Source of the DNA: Galactobacillus timonensis
Lineage (GTDB): Bacteria; Bacillota_I; Bacilli_A; Erysipelotrichales; Erysipelotrichaceae
DNA length: 64,000 nucleotides
Assembly: GCF_900240265.1 (NCBI RefSeq)
Contig: NZ_LT964739.1
Coordinates: forward strand, 2,114,835-2,178,834
Direction of reading: 5' to 3'
Both the position numbers and the translations under genes were made by a program. Below are positions 1-9,072 of this stretch, piece after piece (positions within the stretch are counted from its first letter, which is position 1; each line of letters opens with the position of its first letter). Below the pieces are notes generated by a model. That model was not told the DNA's origin. It saw only the letters and a list, made by a program, of their open reading frames with translations, and made no database searches.

Positions 1-1
1 C

Positions 2-952
2 CATAAGAAGCCGCTGGTGCGCTATCCGTTTCGTATTGCGCTGGTGACAGGGAAAAATACGGCAGCCCGTGCCGATGTGCTCAATACGCTCGGCCGCCGC
101 TGGCCGGTTGCCAGAATCGATGAATATCCTGTCCTTGTGCAGGGCACCGAAAGTGCGGGACAGATCATTGCGGCGTTACAATTGATCGATACCAGAGGCT
201 ATGATGTCATTCTTCTTGTCCGGGGCGGCGGATCGATCGAGGATCTTTGGTCGTTCAACGATGAGCAGCTTGCCCGCACGATCTATGCCCTGAAAACGCC
301 GATCGTTACCGGAGTTGGTCATGAGGTGGACTTTACGATCGTCGACTTTGTCAGCGATCGCCGGGCACCGACACCGACCGGAGCTGCAGAAGTATGTGCA
401 CCGAATCTTGCGGATGTTCTGCAGGATCTTGAAATCAAAAAACAGCGGATGAACCAGGCGGTACAGGTACGCATGGCTAAGGAGGAGGAACATCTCCGTG
501 TGCTGAAGAGTTCGGCGGTATTTACGGATCCTACCCGTCTCTATGCGCAGCAGGAGCTGCAGCTGCAGGCTGTCAGTGAACAGTTCATGCGCCAGCTTCA
601 TGGAAAGACCGCCGGCCTGAAGGCAGAGATGCAGGTGCTGGCGGCCCGTATGGAGACTGCTGTGCAGGCATCCACCGCTGATCGGAAGCTGGAAGTGGAA
701 CAGATCCGCCAGCGTATGGACAGTGCGGTAAATCTGCGGGATCAGATGGAACAGAAGAATCTTGCCGGTGCGGCAAAGCTGCTGGATGCGTATTCGCCAC
801 TCAAGGTTCTGGATCGTGGCTATGCGATCGTTCAGAACGAAAGCGGCGTTATGAAAACAAGTAAAGGGATTCAGCCCGGGGATGATGTACATATTCGTCT
901 TGCCGAGGGCGGATTTCAGGCAAAGGTATCGGCAGTAGATAAGGAAGGGTGA
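2..952 (+). CDS. xseA: Exodeoxyribonuclease VII large subunit (5' end outside window)
   Basis: Large subunit of exonuclease VII, which degrades single-stranded DNA to short oligonucleotides in the cytoplasm together with XseB. The reading frame is already open at base 2, so the N-terminal OB-fold part (roughly 130 residues by comparison with the usual 440) lies outside the window. The visible part has the conserved catalytic block LLVRGGGSIEDLWSFN followed by GVGHEVDFTIVD and DRRAPTPTGAAE, then a long helical, Gln/Glu-rich coiled-coil segment that binds XseB, and a C-terminal DRGYAIV segment. It heads an operon in which xseB starts 6 bases after its stop codon. The identification is firm; only the start is missing. 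Confidence 0.95.
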   Translation, partial: HKKPLVRYPFRIALVTGKNTAARADVLNTLGRRWPVARIDEYPVLVQGTESAGQIIAALQLIDTRGYDVILLVRGGGSIEDLWSFNDEQLARTIYALKTPIVTGVGHEVDFTIVDFVSDRRAPTPTGAAEVCAPNLADVLQDLEIKKQRMNQAVQVRMAKEEEHLRVLKSSAVFTDPTRLYAQQELQLQAVSEQFMRQLHGKTAGLKAEMQVLAARMETAVQASTADRKLEVEQIRQRMDSAVNLRDQMEQKNLAGAAKLLDAYSPLKVLDRGYAIVQNESGVMKTSKGIQPGDDVHIRLAEGGFQAKVSAVDKEG

Positions 953-957
953 GGATC

Positions 958-1179
958 ATGGCAAAGAAGGAACTGACGTTTGAGCAGGCGATGGACCGTC
1001 TCGAAGTGATTGTTCAGGAGCTTGAGAAGAACGAGAAGCCGCTCGATGAGACGGTTGATCTGTTTGAGGAAGGGCTGAATCTTGTGAAGACGTGCAATGC
1101 CCGCCTTTCCAGCTTTGAAACGAAGATTGAGGAACTATCCGGTAAGAAGGAGACTGAGGATGACGGTGAAGGAAATTGA
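958..1179 (+). CDS. xseB: Exodeoxyribonuclease VII small subunit
   Basis: Small helical subunit of exonuclease VII, 73 residues, the usual family size. The sequence shows the family pattern FEQAMDRLEVIVQELE followed by LDETVDLFEEGLNL, two helices that pack against the XseA coiled coil. I start it at the ATG at 958 (MAKKELTF), which has the purine-rich stretch aaggaagggtgagg upstream; an in-frame ATG at 949 is too close to the xseA stop to have its own ribosome site. The 3' end overlaps ispA by 20 bases, as expected for translational coupling. Confidence 0.93.
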   Translation: MAKKELTFEQAMDRLEVIVQELEKNEKPLDETVDLFEEGLNLVKTCNARLSSFETKIEELSGKKETEDDGEGN

Positions 1180-2005
1180 ACAGCTGCTGGAGGAAAGCCT
1201 GAAGTCTTTACCGGACTGTCGGGTCAGGGATGCGATGCATTACTCACTGCTCGGTGGAGGAAAACGGATTCGTCCGCTGCTGCTGTTCTATGCGCTGAAC
1301 GGCTATGGCGTGGATGAAAAGGCCGGTATTCCCTTTGCGACGGGTCTTGAAATGATTCAGACGTATTCGTTGATTCATGATGATCTTCCTGCCATGGATA
1401 ATGATGATCTTCGCCGTGGGCAGCCGACGTGTCATAAGAAATTTGATGAAGCGACCGCGATTCTTGCGGGTGACGGCCTGTTGACGGAGGCGTTTTATCA
1501 GTGTGCCAGAAGCGATCAGCCGGCAGAGCGCGTTGTCAAATGCATTTCCATTCTTTCGGAAATGGCGGGGCCGGCCGGGATGGTATATGGCCAGTGTCTC
1601 GATACGCTGGAAAATCCGCAATACGACTGGGATATGCTGAAGAAGGTTCACCGTTATAAGACCGGCTGTCTGCTGGCGTCGCCCTTGATGATGGCGGCCG
1701 TCCTTGCGGGGAAGGATGATGCCGTGGTAAGCAAGTGGCAGAAGATCGGCTTTGAGCTTGGGCTTGCATTCCAGATTCAGGATGACATTCTGGATGAAAC
1801 AAAGAGCGCTGCGGAACTTGGTAAATCCAATTCCGATGAGCGCAATCACAAAGTGACAAGCGTTTCGTTACTGGGGATGGAACGTGCGAAACAGGTGATG
1901 GAGCAGCTGTATGAAGGCTGCTGCACAGAAATGGAGCAGATGGGGGATTTTGACGCGACAGAAATCTGCGGCTTTGTTCGTAGAATTGCGGCGCGGCAGA
2001 TGTAG
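1160..2005 (+). CDS. ispA: Geranylgeranyl/farnesyl diphosphate synthase (IspA-type)
   Basis: Short-chain trans-prenyltransferase that condenses isopentenyl diphosphate with allylic diphosphates to give farnesyl diphosphate for quinone and undecaprenyl carrier synthesis. It has 281 residues when started at the ATG at 1160 (MTVKEIEQ), inside the end of xseB. The first aspartate-rich motif is seen in HDDLPAMDNDDLRRG, the second in FQIQDDILD, and the GGGKRIRP substrate-binding segment precedes them. It is followed 7 bases later by dxs, so both ends of the non-mevalonate isoprenoid route are encoded side by side, as is common in Firmicutes. Confidence 0.95.
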   Translation: MTVKEIEQLLEESLKSLPDCRVRDAMHYSLLGGGKRIRPLLLFYALNGYGVDEKAGIPFATGLEMIQTYSLIHDDLPAMDNDDLRRGQPTCHKKFDEATAILAGDGLLTEAFYQCARSDQPAERVVKCISILSEMAGPAGMVYGQCLDTLENPQYDWDMLKKVHRYKTGCLLASPLMMAAVLAGKDDAVVSKWQKIGFELGLAFQIQDDILDETKSAAELGKSNSDERNHKVTSVSLLGMERAKQVMEQLYEGCCTEMEQMGDFDATEICGFVRRIAARQM

Positions 2006-2012
2006 GAGCCCT

Positions 2013-3884
2013 ATGGATCTAACGAAAATTCAGAATCCGGATTTTCTCAAGAAAATGTCGGTTGCGGAGCTCAATGAGCTTGCGCAGGAAATTCGAACAT
2101 TCCTGATTGAGAACATTGCCAATACGGGGGGACATCTGGCAAGCAATCTCGGTGTAGTGGAGCTGACCATTGCGCTCTACTATGTTTTCAATGCGCCGCA
2201 GGACAAGATCTTCTTTGATGTCGGCCACCAATGCTATACCCACAAGATTCTGACCGGCCGGGCGGCACAGTTTCCGACCCTGCGTCAGTATGGCGGCCTG
2301 AGCGGCTTTGAAAAGCGCAGAGAGTCTCCGTATGACTGCTGGGAAGCGGGACATTCGAGCACGTCTTTGAGTGCGGCCCTTGGCTTTGCGGTGGCACGGG
2401 ATCTGAATCATGAAAACTATCAGGTGGTTCCGGTCGTCGGTGATGCGGCGCTGATTTCCGGTGAGTCGATGGAGGCGCTGAACCAGATCGGCTACGAGAA
2501 TCGTCCGATGGTCATCATCTTCAATGACAATAACATGTCCATTTCGCGCAACGTTGGAGCCCTGACGCGTTCGTTTGCGCGTCTGCGGGCGGCCAAGGGG
2601 TACAACGACTTCAAGATGAATCTGAAGGATTCGCTGAATCGTACGGATTTTGGCAAGGCGATGTATCACGGGCTGAAGTCCTTCAAGGATTCGGTGCGCG
2701 ATCAGGTCGTAGACAGCGGTATTTTCGGCGAATTCGGGCTGAGCTATCTGGGCCCGGTGGATGGTCATAATATCCGTGATCTGATCCGGGTTCTCGAAGT
2801 TGCCAAGACCCATGAGACGCCGACGGTCGTTCATGTGATTACGCAGAAGGGACATGGCTATGCGCCGTGCGAAAACGACCGCCGCGGTGTGTGGCACGGA
2901 GTCGGCCCGTTTGATATTGCGACGGGAAAACCGAAACATTCGACGCCGCCGGGATTTTCCTCCTGGTCAAAGCTGATGTCGGATACGGTTGCGGATTTTG
3001 CGGCGATTGATACGAAAATCATGGCCCTGACGCCGGCGATGATCAACGGCAGCAGTCTGGAGTCGTTCTTTGCCCGCTACCCGGACCGCAGCTTTGACTG
3101 CGGCATTGCCGAGGAACATACGGTGACGTTTGCGGCGGGCCTTGCGATTAACGGCATGCGGCCGTATGTCGCGATCTATTCTTCCTTCATGCAAAGAGCC
3201 TATGATCAGATCAATCATGATGTTTGCCGGATGGATCTGCCGGTTGTGTTCGGGATTGATCGGGCAGGCCTGGTCGGGGCGGATGGGGAGACGCACCATG
3301 GTGTGTTTGACATTGGTTTTCTAAAGCCTCTTCCGCATCTGATTCTTGCGGAGCCCAAGGATGCTAATGAAGCGCGCTGCCTTCTCTACAGTGCGTTCCA
3401 TCAGAATCATCCGTATGCGATCCGCTTCCCGCGCGGAAACGTTGATGTGCGAAATCTCGAAAACTGCGAAGCGATCGAGACCGGAACCTGGACGATGTTC
3501 CATGATGCGCCGGATAACAGGCTGTTTGTTTTGACCTACGGTCCGGATGTGGATGCCATCACGAAAAAGGTGACGGTCAATGATCTGCCAGTGACCGTCG
3601 TTAACTGCCGCTTCTTCAAACCGATCGATGAGAAACTTCTTCTTGAAATTGCGGATCGGAAACGGCCGGTGATTGTCTATGAAACAGATGTAAAGGAGGG
3701 CGGTCTTGGGGCTTCAATTGCGGAATTCTGCATGGATCACAATCTCTGCATGCATGTTGTCCGGATGGGAATCGGTGACCATTACGTTTCGCAGGGCGAT
3801 GTGACGCTGCTCAAGGCTGCGGAGCATATTGATCTGAATTCGCTCTATGAACGGATTCAGAAGATGCTTGGGGAAGACGCATGA
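2013..3884 (+). CDS. dxs: 1-deoxy-D-xylulose-5-phosphate synthase
   Basis: Thiamine-diphosphate enzyme that joins pyruvate and glyceraldehyde 3-phosphate, the first step of the methylerythritol phosphate pathway. The 623-residue protein starts at the ATG at 2013 (MDLTKIQNP), with taggag just upstream overlapping the ispA stop. The N-terminal domain has DVGHQCYTHKILTGR, the thiamine-binding GDAALISGESMEALN and NDNNMSIS; the transketolase-like central domain has DCGIAEEHTVTFAAGLA. The ThDP motif reads GDAALISG rather than the commoner GDGALTGG, a modest variation. The stop codon overlaps the recN start (ATGA). Genes tlyA and argR, often found between dxs and recN, are absent here. Confidence 0.95.
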   Translation: MDLTKIQNPDFLKKMSVAELNELAQEIRTFLIENIANTGGHLASNLGVVELTIALYYVFNAPQDKIFFDVGHQCYTHKILTGRAAQFPTLRQYGGLSGFEKRRESPYDCWEAGHSSTSLSAALGFAVARDLNHENYQVVPVVGDAALISGESMEALNQIGYENRPMVIIFNDNNMSISRNVGALTRSFARLRAAKGYNDFKMNLKDSLNRTDFGKAMYHGLKSFKDSVRDQVVDSGIFGEFGLSYLGPVDGHNIRDLIRVLEVAKTHETPTVVHVITQKGHGYAPCENDRRGVWHGVGPFDIATGKPKHSTPPGFSSWSKLMSDTVADFAAIDTKIMALTPAMINGSSLESFFARYPDRSFDCGIAEEHTVTFAAGLAINGMRPYVAIYSSFMQRAYDQINHDVCRMDLPVVFGIDRAGLVGADGETHHGVFDIGFLKPLPHLILAEPKDANEARCLLYSAFHQNHPYAIRFPRGNVDVRNLENCEAIETGTWTMFHDAPDNRLFVLTYGPDVDAITKKVTVNDLPVTVVNCRFFKPIDEKLLLEIADRKRPVIVYETDVKEGGLGASIAEFCMDHNLCMHVVRMGIGDHYVSQGDVTLLKAAEHIDLNSLYERIQKMLGEDA

Positions 3885-5527
3885 TCAGACATCTGTATAT
3901 TCGCGATTTTGTATTGATTCATGAGCTGACGCTGGATTTCCGTGACGGGTTCAGCGCCTTTATCGGTGAGACCGGTGCCGGAAAGTCGATCTTCATTGAT
4001 GCGCTGTCGGTTCTGTGTGCGGACCGGGCGGGCAGCTCTCTTGTTTCCAAAGGTGCCTCCAAGGCAATTGTCGAAGGGACCTTCGCCCTTGGAAATGATG
4101 AACATGCCGTGCAGGCTTTGACAGACGCCGGTTTTGATGTCGGTGAAGAAACAACCTTTACAAGAGAAATCGCATCCTCGGGGAAAAGTACGGCGCGCAT
4201 TGATCATCGCATCGTGACGCTGTCATTGGTGAAGGATGTTCTGAAGAATCAGATGGACATCCACGGGCAGCGGGATTCGCAATATCTTCTGAATCCTTCG
4301 GTTCATGTGCATCTTCTGGATAAGTATCTTCAGGATGACAAAATCCTAAAGAAGACGGCAGAGGCCTATCAGAACTGGAAAGTCCTTGTCGATGAGAAGG
4401 AGGATGCCCTGAAGCAGCAGTATTCCAAAGAGGATGAGGAATACTTCCGCTACCAGATTCAGGAAATCCAGAGCGCCGGTCTGAAGGAAGGCGAAGAGGA
4501 GGAACTGGAATCAAAGGAGCGCAGCTTCCGGGCCGTTAAAAATTCGCTGGAAAAACTCAACCGCATCATCTCGAGCTGGGATGAGCAGATCAGTGAGCCT
4601 CTCTATGAGATGAACAAACTGGTGCAGGGACTGGATGACAGCGATGCATTGCGTCCGGTTCAGTCAACCGTCAATGACTCCTATTATGCACTGAACGATG
4701 CGATGGAGCAGTTGCGCAGCTCGCTCGATGATATGGATCTTTCCGAAGATGACATCAATGCGATGGAAGAGAGACTGTTTACCATTCAGCGTCTCAAGCG
4801 TAAGTACGGCGGTTCCGTCGCCGATATTCTTGCCCATCAGAAGGATCTTGAAGAAAAGATTGAACGAATGTCCGATCGCGAACACTATCTGAAGAAGATG
4901 GATGAAAAGATCGCAGAAGCTCTGAAAGCCTACAATGAAAGCGCCGGGGAACTTTCCCGGATCCGTCGGGATGGCGCTCCGAAGCTGGATGCGGCGATTG
5001 CTGCTCATCTCAAGGATCTGATACTTCCCAATGCATGCTTCCATACCGAAATAAAAGACACGGGCAGACCCACCATGGCCGGCTCGGATGCCGTGGAATT
5101 TCTGATTTCCATGAATAAGGGCGAGGATCTCACGCCGTTGGCCAAGACTGCATCGGGTGGTGAACTGAGCCGGCTCATGCTCGGTCTGAAGGCGGAGTTT
5201 TCACGTCTGCAGGGCATTGAAACTGTCATCTTTGATGAAATCGATACCGGTGTATCGGGGCCGGTGGCTTCCGCAATCGGGCGTAAGATGCAGGCGATTG
5301 CCAGGGACTGCCAGGTATTTTCCGTGACCCATCTTGCGCCGGTGGCTGCCTGTGCGAAGCAGGATTATCTAGTGTACAAGGAAGAGGACGATGGGCGTAC
5401 GATCACCCATGTAAAAGAGATCAAAGGAAGTGCGATGATCGATCAGCTGGCATTGATTGCGTCCGGTGAAGTTACGAAGAGTTCGCGTGCCGCAGCGAAG
5501 GAACTGTATCAAAGGAGTCAGGCCTGA
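3881..5527 (+). CDS. recN: DNA repair protein RecN
   Basis: SMC-like ATPase that acts early in double-strand break repair by tethering broken DNA ends. The 548-residue protein has the Walker A segment GETGAGKSIFIDAL near residues 27-40, an EF-hand-like lever and long coiled coils at about 150-360, then the ABC signature TASGGELSRLMLGLK and Walker B TVIFDEIDTGVSG. Length and order of motifs match the family. The start overlaps dxs by four bases (ATGA) and the stop overlaps the dinB start (TGATG), so the DNA repair genes are probably translated in a coupled way. Confidence 0.95.
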   Translation: MIRHLYIRDFVLIHELTLDFRDGFSAFIGETGAGKSIFIDALSVLCADRAGSSLVSKGASKAIVEGTFALGNDEHAVQALTDAGFDVGEETTFTREIASSGKSTARIDHRIVTLSLVKDVLKNQMDIHGQRDSQYLLNPSVHVHLLDKYLQDDKILKKTAEAYQNWKVLVDEKEDALKQQYSKEDEEYFRYQIQEIQSAGLKEGEEEELESKERSFRAVKNSLEKLNRIISSWDEQISEPLYEMNKLVQGLDDSDALRPVQSTVNDSYYALNDAMEQLRSSLDDMDLSEDDINAMEERLFTIQRLKRKYGGSVADILAHQKDLEEKIERMSDREHYLKKMDEKIAEALKAYNESAGELSRIRRDGAPKLDAAIAAHLKDLILPNACFHTEIKDTGRPTMAGSDAVEFLISMNKGEDLTPLAKTASGGELSRLMLGLKAEFSRLQGIETVIFDEIDTGVSGPVASAIGRKMQAIARDCQVFSVTHLAPVAACAKQDYLVYKEEDDGRTITHVKEIKGSAMIDQLALIASGEVTKSSRAAAKELYQRSQA

Positions 5528-6702
5528 TGGCGCATGTTTATTTTCATATTGATCTGAATGCGTTCTTTGTCAGTGCGGAGTGCATTCTGGATCCTTCCCT
5601 GAAAGGAAAGCCGGTGGCGGTGTGTGGTCAGACGCGGCGCAGTGTTGTGGCGACAGCCAGCTATGAGGCGCGCAAATACGGCGTTCACAGTGCGATGCCG
5701 GTTTCCGAAGCGCGGCATCTGTGTCCGGATCTGATTATGGTGGAGCCGCATTTTCAATGGTACCGGTCGCTTTCGGAAGAGTTCATGAACATCGTGTACT
5801 CGATTACGCCGGAGGTGGAGCAGGCGAGCATTGATGAGTGCTATGCGGATATGACGGTTCCGATTCAGGCATACGCAAAGCCGCTGGACCTGGCATGGAA
5901 TCTGCAGCGCCGCATTCTCAGGGAACTGCAGCTGCCATGTTCGATCGGTATCGGGCCGAACATGTTTCTGGCAAAGATGGGATCGGACATGAAGAAGCCG
6001 ATGGGCATCACCGTGATGCGGATCCGCGAAGTGCCGGCGAAACTGTGGCCCTTACCAATCAGGGATATGCGCGGCATCGGGGAACGTACGCTTCCGTATA
6101 TGGAGGATCTTGGCATTAAGACGATCGGGGATCTTGCCAACTATTCCGATAAGCGGAGTCTTGAGGCCGTATTTGGAAAAAATACAGACAAGATGATCGC
6201 CAGGGCCAATGGCTATGATGACCGGGTGATTGTGAAGGAAACCGATGCCAAAAGCATGGGCGTTTCCGAGACGCTGCTGGAAGATGTAACCGATGAGGAT
6301 GAGATCCGGGGTCTTTTTCGTACACTTTCGCGGAAGCTGGCAAAACGGCTGGAAGCAGAGCACAAGGCCGGCAGCCTTCTTTCGATCCGCATCAAGTACT
6401 ATGACTTTTCCAATGCGGATCGTTCGCGCAAGCTGTCTGCTCCGGTATGGAAGGCGGAAGATCTCTATGAGCAGGCCATGGGCCTGTTTGAAGAGAACTG
6501 GGAAGGGGAGCCGGTGCGGCTGCTGGGACTTTCGGTGTCGGATTTTGCGGGAGCTTCCTGGGCTGCGCAACAGATGAATCTCTTTGATCCGGTGGAAGAG
6601 GCACATGAAGAAACCAGTTCCATTCTGCAGGAGCTGAACCATCAGCTGACGCTTGGGGGACATCTGGTGCGGGCAAGCTCGCTGCTGAAAAACGGTGAGT
6701 AG
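5527..6702 (+). CDS. dinB: DNA polymerase IV (Y-family translesion polymerase)
   Basis: Error-prone polymerase that bypasses template lesions. The 391-residue protein shows the Y-family active site in HIDLNAFFVSAE (catalytic Asp near residue 8) and SIDECYADMT (Asp-Glu near residues 100-101), the palm/fingers PVAVCG and RRSVVATASYEARKYGV, the helix-hairpin-helix thumb MRGIGERT, and a little-finger domain. A C-terminal QMNLFD, followed by acidic residues, resembles the beta-clamp-binding motif QxxLF. It is coupled to recN upstream and lies 14 bases before xerD. A second, more divergent Y-family polymerase is encoded at 13367. Confidence 0.93.
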   Translation: MAHVYFHIDLNAFFVSAECILDPSLKGKPVAVCGQTRRSVVATASYEARKYGVHSAMPVSEARHLCPDLIMVEPHFQWYRSLSEEFMNIVYSITPEVEQASIDECYADMTVPIQAYAKPLDLAWNLQRRILRELQLPCSIGIGPNMFLAKMGSDMKKPMGITVMRIREVPAKLWPLPIRDMRGIGERTLPYMEDLGIKTIGDLANYSDKRSLEAVFGKNTDKMIARANGYDDRVIVKETDAKSMGVSETLLEDVTDEDEIRGLFRTLSRKLAKRLEAEHKAGSLLSIRIKYYDFSNADRSRKLSAPVWKAEDLYEQAMGLFEENWEGEPVRLLGLSVSDFAGASWAAQQMNLFDPVEEAHEETSSILQELNHQLTLGGHLVRASSLLKNGE

Positions 6703-6716
6703 GGGAAGAAGAATCC

Positions 6717-7667
6717 ATGAACCTGGATCTTGCCTATAAAAAATACATGAGCTGGCTGACGGTCAACGAGGGTAAATCTCCCAACACGATCGATAATTAC
6801 GGCCGTGATCTGCGAGGGTATCTGGCCTGGCTGCAGCAGGAAGAGATCACCGACACCGATGCGATCAGCGGTCAGTTGATTGAGCAGTATCTTCAGTCGC
6901 AGAAGGATGTGAAGGCTGTTCGCAGCATTGCCCGTGAGGCTGCTGCGATCCGTTCGTTTCATCACTATCTAGCCTTTGTATATGATGCCAAGGATCCTTC
7001 GGTAAACATTGAAGTCCGCCACAGTGAAGACGATCTGCCGGTCTATGCGACCAGGGCGGAGATGGACCGTCTTCTTTCGTCGTTCACCAACGCCAATCCG
7101 AAGGAGATTCTGGACCATGCGCTGTTGGAGTTCATCTATGCCTGCGGATTACGGGTGTCGGAGGCGGTGAATCTGACACTGAACCGGGTGAATCTGGAAG
7201 AAGGGATGGTACGGGTGCTTGGTAAAGGCAACAAGGAGCGTCTGGTACCGGTCCCGAAAGGGTCTGTCCCCGTTTTGAAACGGTACCTGGAGATTGTGCG
7301 GCCGCTCTTTGTTAAGAAGCCGATGGCGCAGTTCTTTGTAAATTCCTGCGGGCGGCCGGTTACCGTGCGGTATGTGGAACTGCTGGTACGTGAAAAATGC
7401 GAAGAGGCCGGCATTGACAAGCATCTGACGCCGCATAAGCTTCGTCACAGCTATGCGACCCATCTTCTGCAGGGAGGGGCGGATCTTCGCAGCATTCAGG
7501 AACTGCTTGGTCATGCGGATATCGGTACGACCGAGATCTATACGCATGTGGCGGACAAGCAGCTGGTGGACAGCTATCAAAAGTTCAACCCGGTAGCTTC
7601 CCATCCTTCGCTGGATCATCTTGAGATACCGGAGAAGCCGGAAAGCACGAAGAAAAATGTAAAATAG
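6717..7667 (+). CDS. xerD: Site-specific tyrosine recombinase XerD/XerC
   Basis: Tyrosine recombinase that resolves chromosome dimers at dif sites. It has 316 residues. The N-terminal SAM-like core-binding domain covers about residues 1-95 (KSPNTIDNYGRDLRGY). The catalytic domain carries the Arg in ACGLRVSEAVNL, Lys in LGKGNKERLVP, His-x-x-Arg in PHKLRHSYATHLL, His in LLGHADIGTTEIY and the nucleophile Tyr in that last segment. As the only Xer protein visible I cannot decide between XerC and XerD by sequence alone; XerD is the usual neighbour of this operon. It ends the xseA operon, and no clear intrinsic terminator follows before the next promoter. Confidence 0.88.
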   Translation: MNLDLAYKKYMSWLTVNEGKSPNTIDNYGRDLRGYLAWLQQEEITDTDAISGQLIEQYLQSQKDVKAVRSIAREAAAIRSFHHYLAFVYDAKDPSVNIEVRHSEDDLPVYATRAEMDRLLSSFTNANPKEILDHALLEFIYACGLRVSEAVNLTLNRVNLEEGMVRVLGKGNKERLVPVPKGSVPVLKRYLEIVRPLFVKKPMAQFFVNSCGRPVTVRYVELLVREKCEEAGIDKHLTPHKLRHSYATHLLQGGADLRSIQELLGHADIGTTEIYTHVADKQLVDSYQKFNPVASHPSLDHLEIPEKPESTKKNVK

Positions 7668-7725
7668 TTTCATGTAATATATTTCATATTCTGTAACTTC
7701 ATTGAAATAAAATTTCTTTTTCCTG

Positions 7726-7754
7726 TTGACATGCTTTTCATTCCAAATTAGAAT
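7726..7754 (+). promoter_or_regulatory. Sigma-A-type promoter of the T-box operon
   Basis: A consensus -35 box TTGACA (7726-7731), a 17-base spacer and a -10 box TAGAAT (7749-7754) lie about 17 bases upstream of the predicted T-box RNA. This is the strongest promoter match noticed in the window. Confidence 0.85.
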
Positions 7755-7769
7755 CCCTTGCATAAATCA

Positions 7770-7995
7770 AGGAACGGAAGAGTAGTTACAGGGAAGCCTA
7801 CAGCGAGCCGGAACAGAGTGGAAGTCCGGCAGGCGGAAATGCGATGAAGCGCATCCGGGAGATGTTCCTCTGAAGTGAATAGGAGGAAACGCAGGCGGCG
7901 TTAACGCATTGAGAGGTCAGGAACAGTTCTGGCAATAAGAGTGGTACCGCGGTTGATTCAGCCGTCTCTGTAATGGAGACGGCTTTATTTTATGT
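7770..7995 (+). ncRNA. T-box leader (tRNA-sensing riboswitch) of the amino acid transporter operon
   Basis: The RNA begins with a stem I whose base pairs GGAAC near 7771 with GTTCC near 7868, contains the kink-turn-like AGAGTAG and the distal AG-bulge/platform sequence CAGCGAGCCGG. It then carries the T-box sequence AGTGGTACCGCGG at 7940-7952 that binds the tRNA acceptor end. It finishes with a terminator hairpin, agccgtctc (7960-7968) pairing with ggagacggc (7975-7983), followed by TTTATTTT. Uncharged tRNA should stabilise the antiterminator and allow transcription of the transporter genes. I could not place the specifier codon with confidence, so the amino acid sensed is left open. Confidence 0.93.
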
Positions 7996-8030
7996 CCGGT
8001 CTTTGATGAGAAGGAAAGGAGGAGAACCCG

Positions 8031-8207
8031 ATGGAAGAGCGACGACGTATTTCTCTGGAACGCATTACAGGCAGTGAAATGATAACAGAACAAAGAAAAC
8101 TGAAGGAGAAAGAAAATGACAGGGAAAAAATTCAATGGAATCACGTTCGGAATGGTTTGTGCTCTTGCGCTTGCGGGCTGCGGCTCCTCCGCTTCAATGG
8201 CTGCTGA
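8031..8207 (+). CDS. Possible 58-residue leader ORF overlapping the binding-protein gene
   Basis: A small frame starts at an ATG at 8031 preceded by the strongest ribosome site in the area (aaggaaaggagg). It begins MEERRRISLERITGS, is rich in Arg and Glu, and ends at 8207, overlapping the start of the binding-protein gene (8116) by 92 bases in another frame. It has no recognised domain. The good ribosome site immediately after the T-box terminator suggests it may be translated, either as a leader peptide coupling translation to the next gene or as a by-product. It could equally be a chance frame; the downstream gene has its own ribosome site (gaaggagaaag). Confidence 0.35.
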   Translation: MEERRRISLERITGSEMITEQRKLKEKENDREKIQWNHVRNGLCSCACGLRLLRFNGC

Positions 8208-9060
8208 ATCGGCAGCTTCCTCAACATCTGCTTCAACCTCAGCAGCTTCAACGGCGGCGGCCGATGCGACGGCTATACCGATGGCCAGTCTTGATCTGAG
8301 CAATGCGGATGGCGTTTTGAAAGATATTCTGGATAAAGGGGTTCTGGTTGTGGCAACGTCACCGGATTATCCGCCTGCTGAATTCGTCGACGCAGCCACC
8401 GGTGAAGTGAAGGGATCGGAAATGACGCTGGCAAAGTACATCGCGGACAACCTGGGCGTTGAGCTGCAGATTGAAGCGATGGATTTCTCGGGCGTCCTGA
8501 CTGCTGTTGATACGGGCAAGGCGGATCTTGGCATCTCGGGCTTTGGCTATAAGAAAGACCGGGCGGAGAACTATGAGCTTTCGTTTGGCTATACAGGCAG
8601 CAGCGAGGCGGCGTGCCATGGTCTTCTGGTTCCGGCGGATCAGGTTGATTCCTACAGCAGCCTCTCGGATTTTTCGGGCAAGACGATTGATGCGCAGGCT
8701 TCCAGCCTTCAGGAAATGTATGTCGAAGACGAGATTCCGGATGCCAATCTGCAGCTGGTAACGTCACTGGATCAGGCGATTCTTGATCTTTCGACCGGCA
8801 AGGTGGATGCGGCAGCTCTTGACTGCAATACAGCGAAAAGCTACGCAGCCTCTTCGGATGGGAAGCTTGCCAAGTCCTCGGTGGAATTCGATCTGACACC
8901 GTATGAAGACTATGCAGGAAACGTCATCGCTGCCAAGAAGGGTGAAACATCTCTGATCAATGCAGTCAATGAAATCATTACGGTCGTCAACGATTACGAG
9001 CTCTATACCGACTGGTACAATCAGGCGAAGGTGGAAGCCGGAATTACGGACGAGGAATAA
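8116..9060 (+). CDS. Polar amino acid ABC transporter substrate-binding lipoprotein
   Basis: Extracytoplasmic solute-binding protein of family 3, 314 residues, anchored by a lipid on the Cys of the lipobox LALAGC near residue 22. A Ser/Ala-rich linker of about 30 residues follows, then the two-lobe SBP_bac_3 fold recognised by GVLVVATSPDYPPAEFVD, GSEMTLAKYIADNLG, DLGISGFGYKKDRAENYELSF and KVDAAALD. It delivers an amino acid to the permease encoded 12 bases downstream. Start chosen at 8116 because a clear signal peptide follows and gaaggag precedes. The ligand cannot be read from sequence; the T-box upstream implies that it matches the amino acid sensed by the leader. Confidence 0.9.
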   Translation: MTGKKFNGITFGMVCALALAGCGSSASMAAESAASSTSASTSAASTAAADATAIPMASLDLSNADGVLKDILDKGVLVVATSPDYPPAEFVDAATGEVKGSEMTLAKYIADNLGVELQIEAMDFSGVLTAVDTGKADLGISGFGYKKDRAENYELSFGYTGSSEAACHGLLVPADQVDSYSSLSDFSGKTIDAQASSLQEMYVEDEIPDANLQLVTSLDQAILDLSTGKVDAAALDCNTAKSYAASSDGKLAKSSVEFDLTPYEDYAGNVIAAKKGETSLINAVNEIITVVNDYELYTDWYNQAKVEAGITDEE

Positions 9061-9072
9061 CAGGAGAATAGT

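Noticed and set aside
7840..7868. Reading the specifier codon of the transporter T-box
   Set aside because: An extra hairpin (atgcg/cgcat) in the 3' side of stem I makes several alignments possible.
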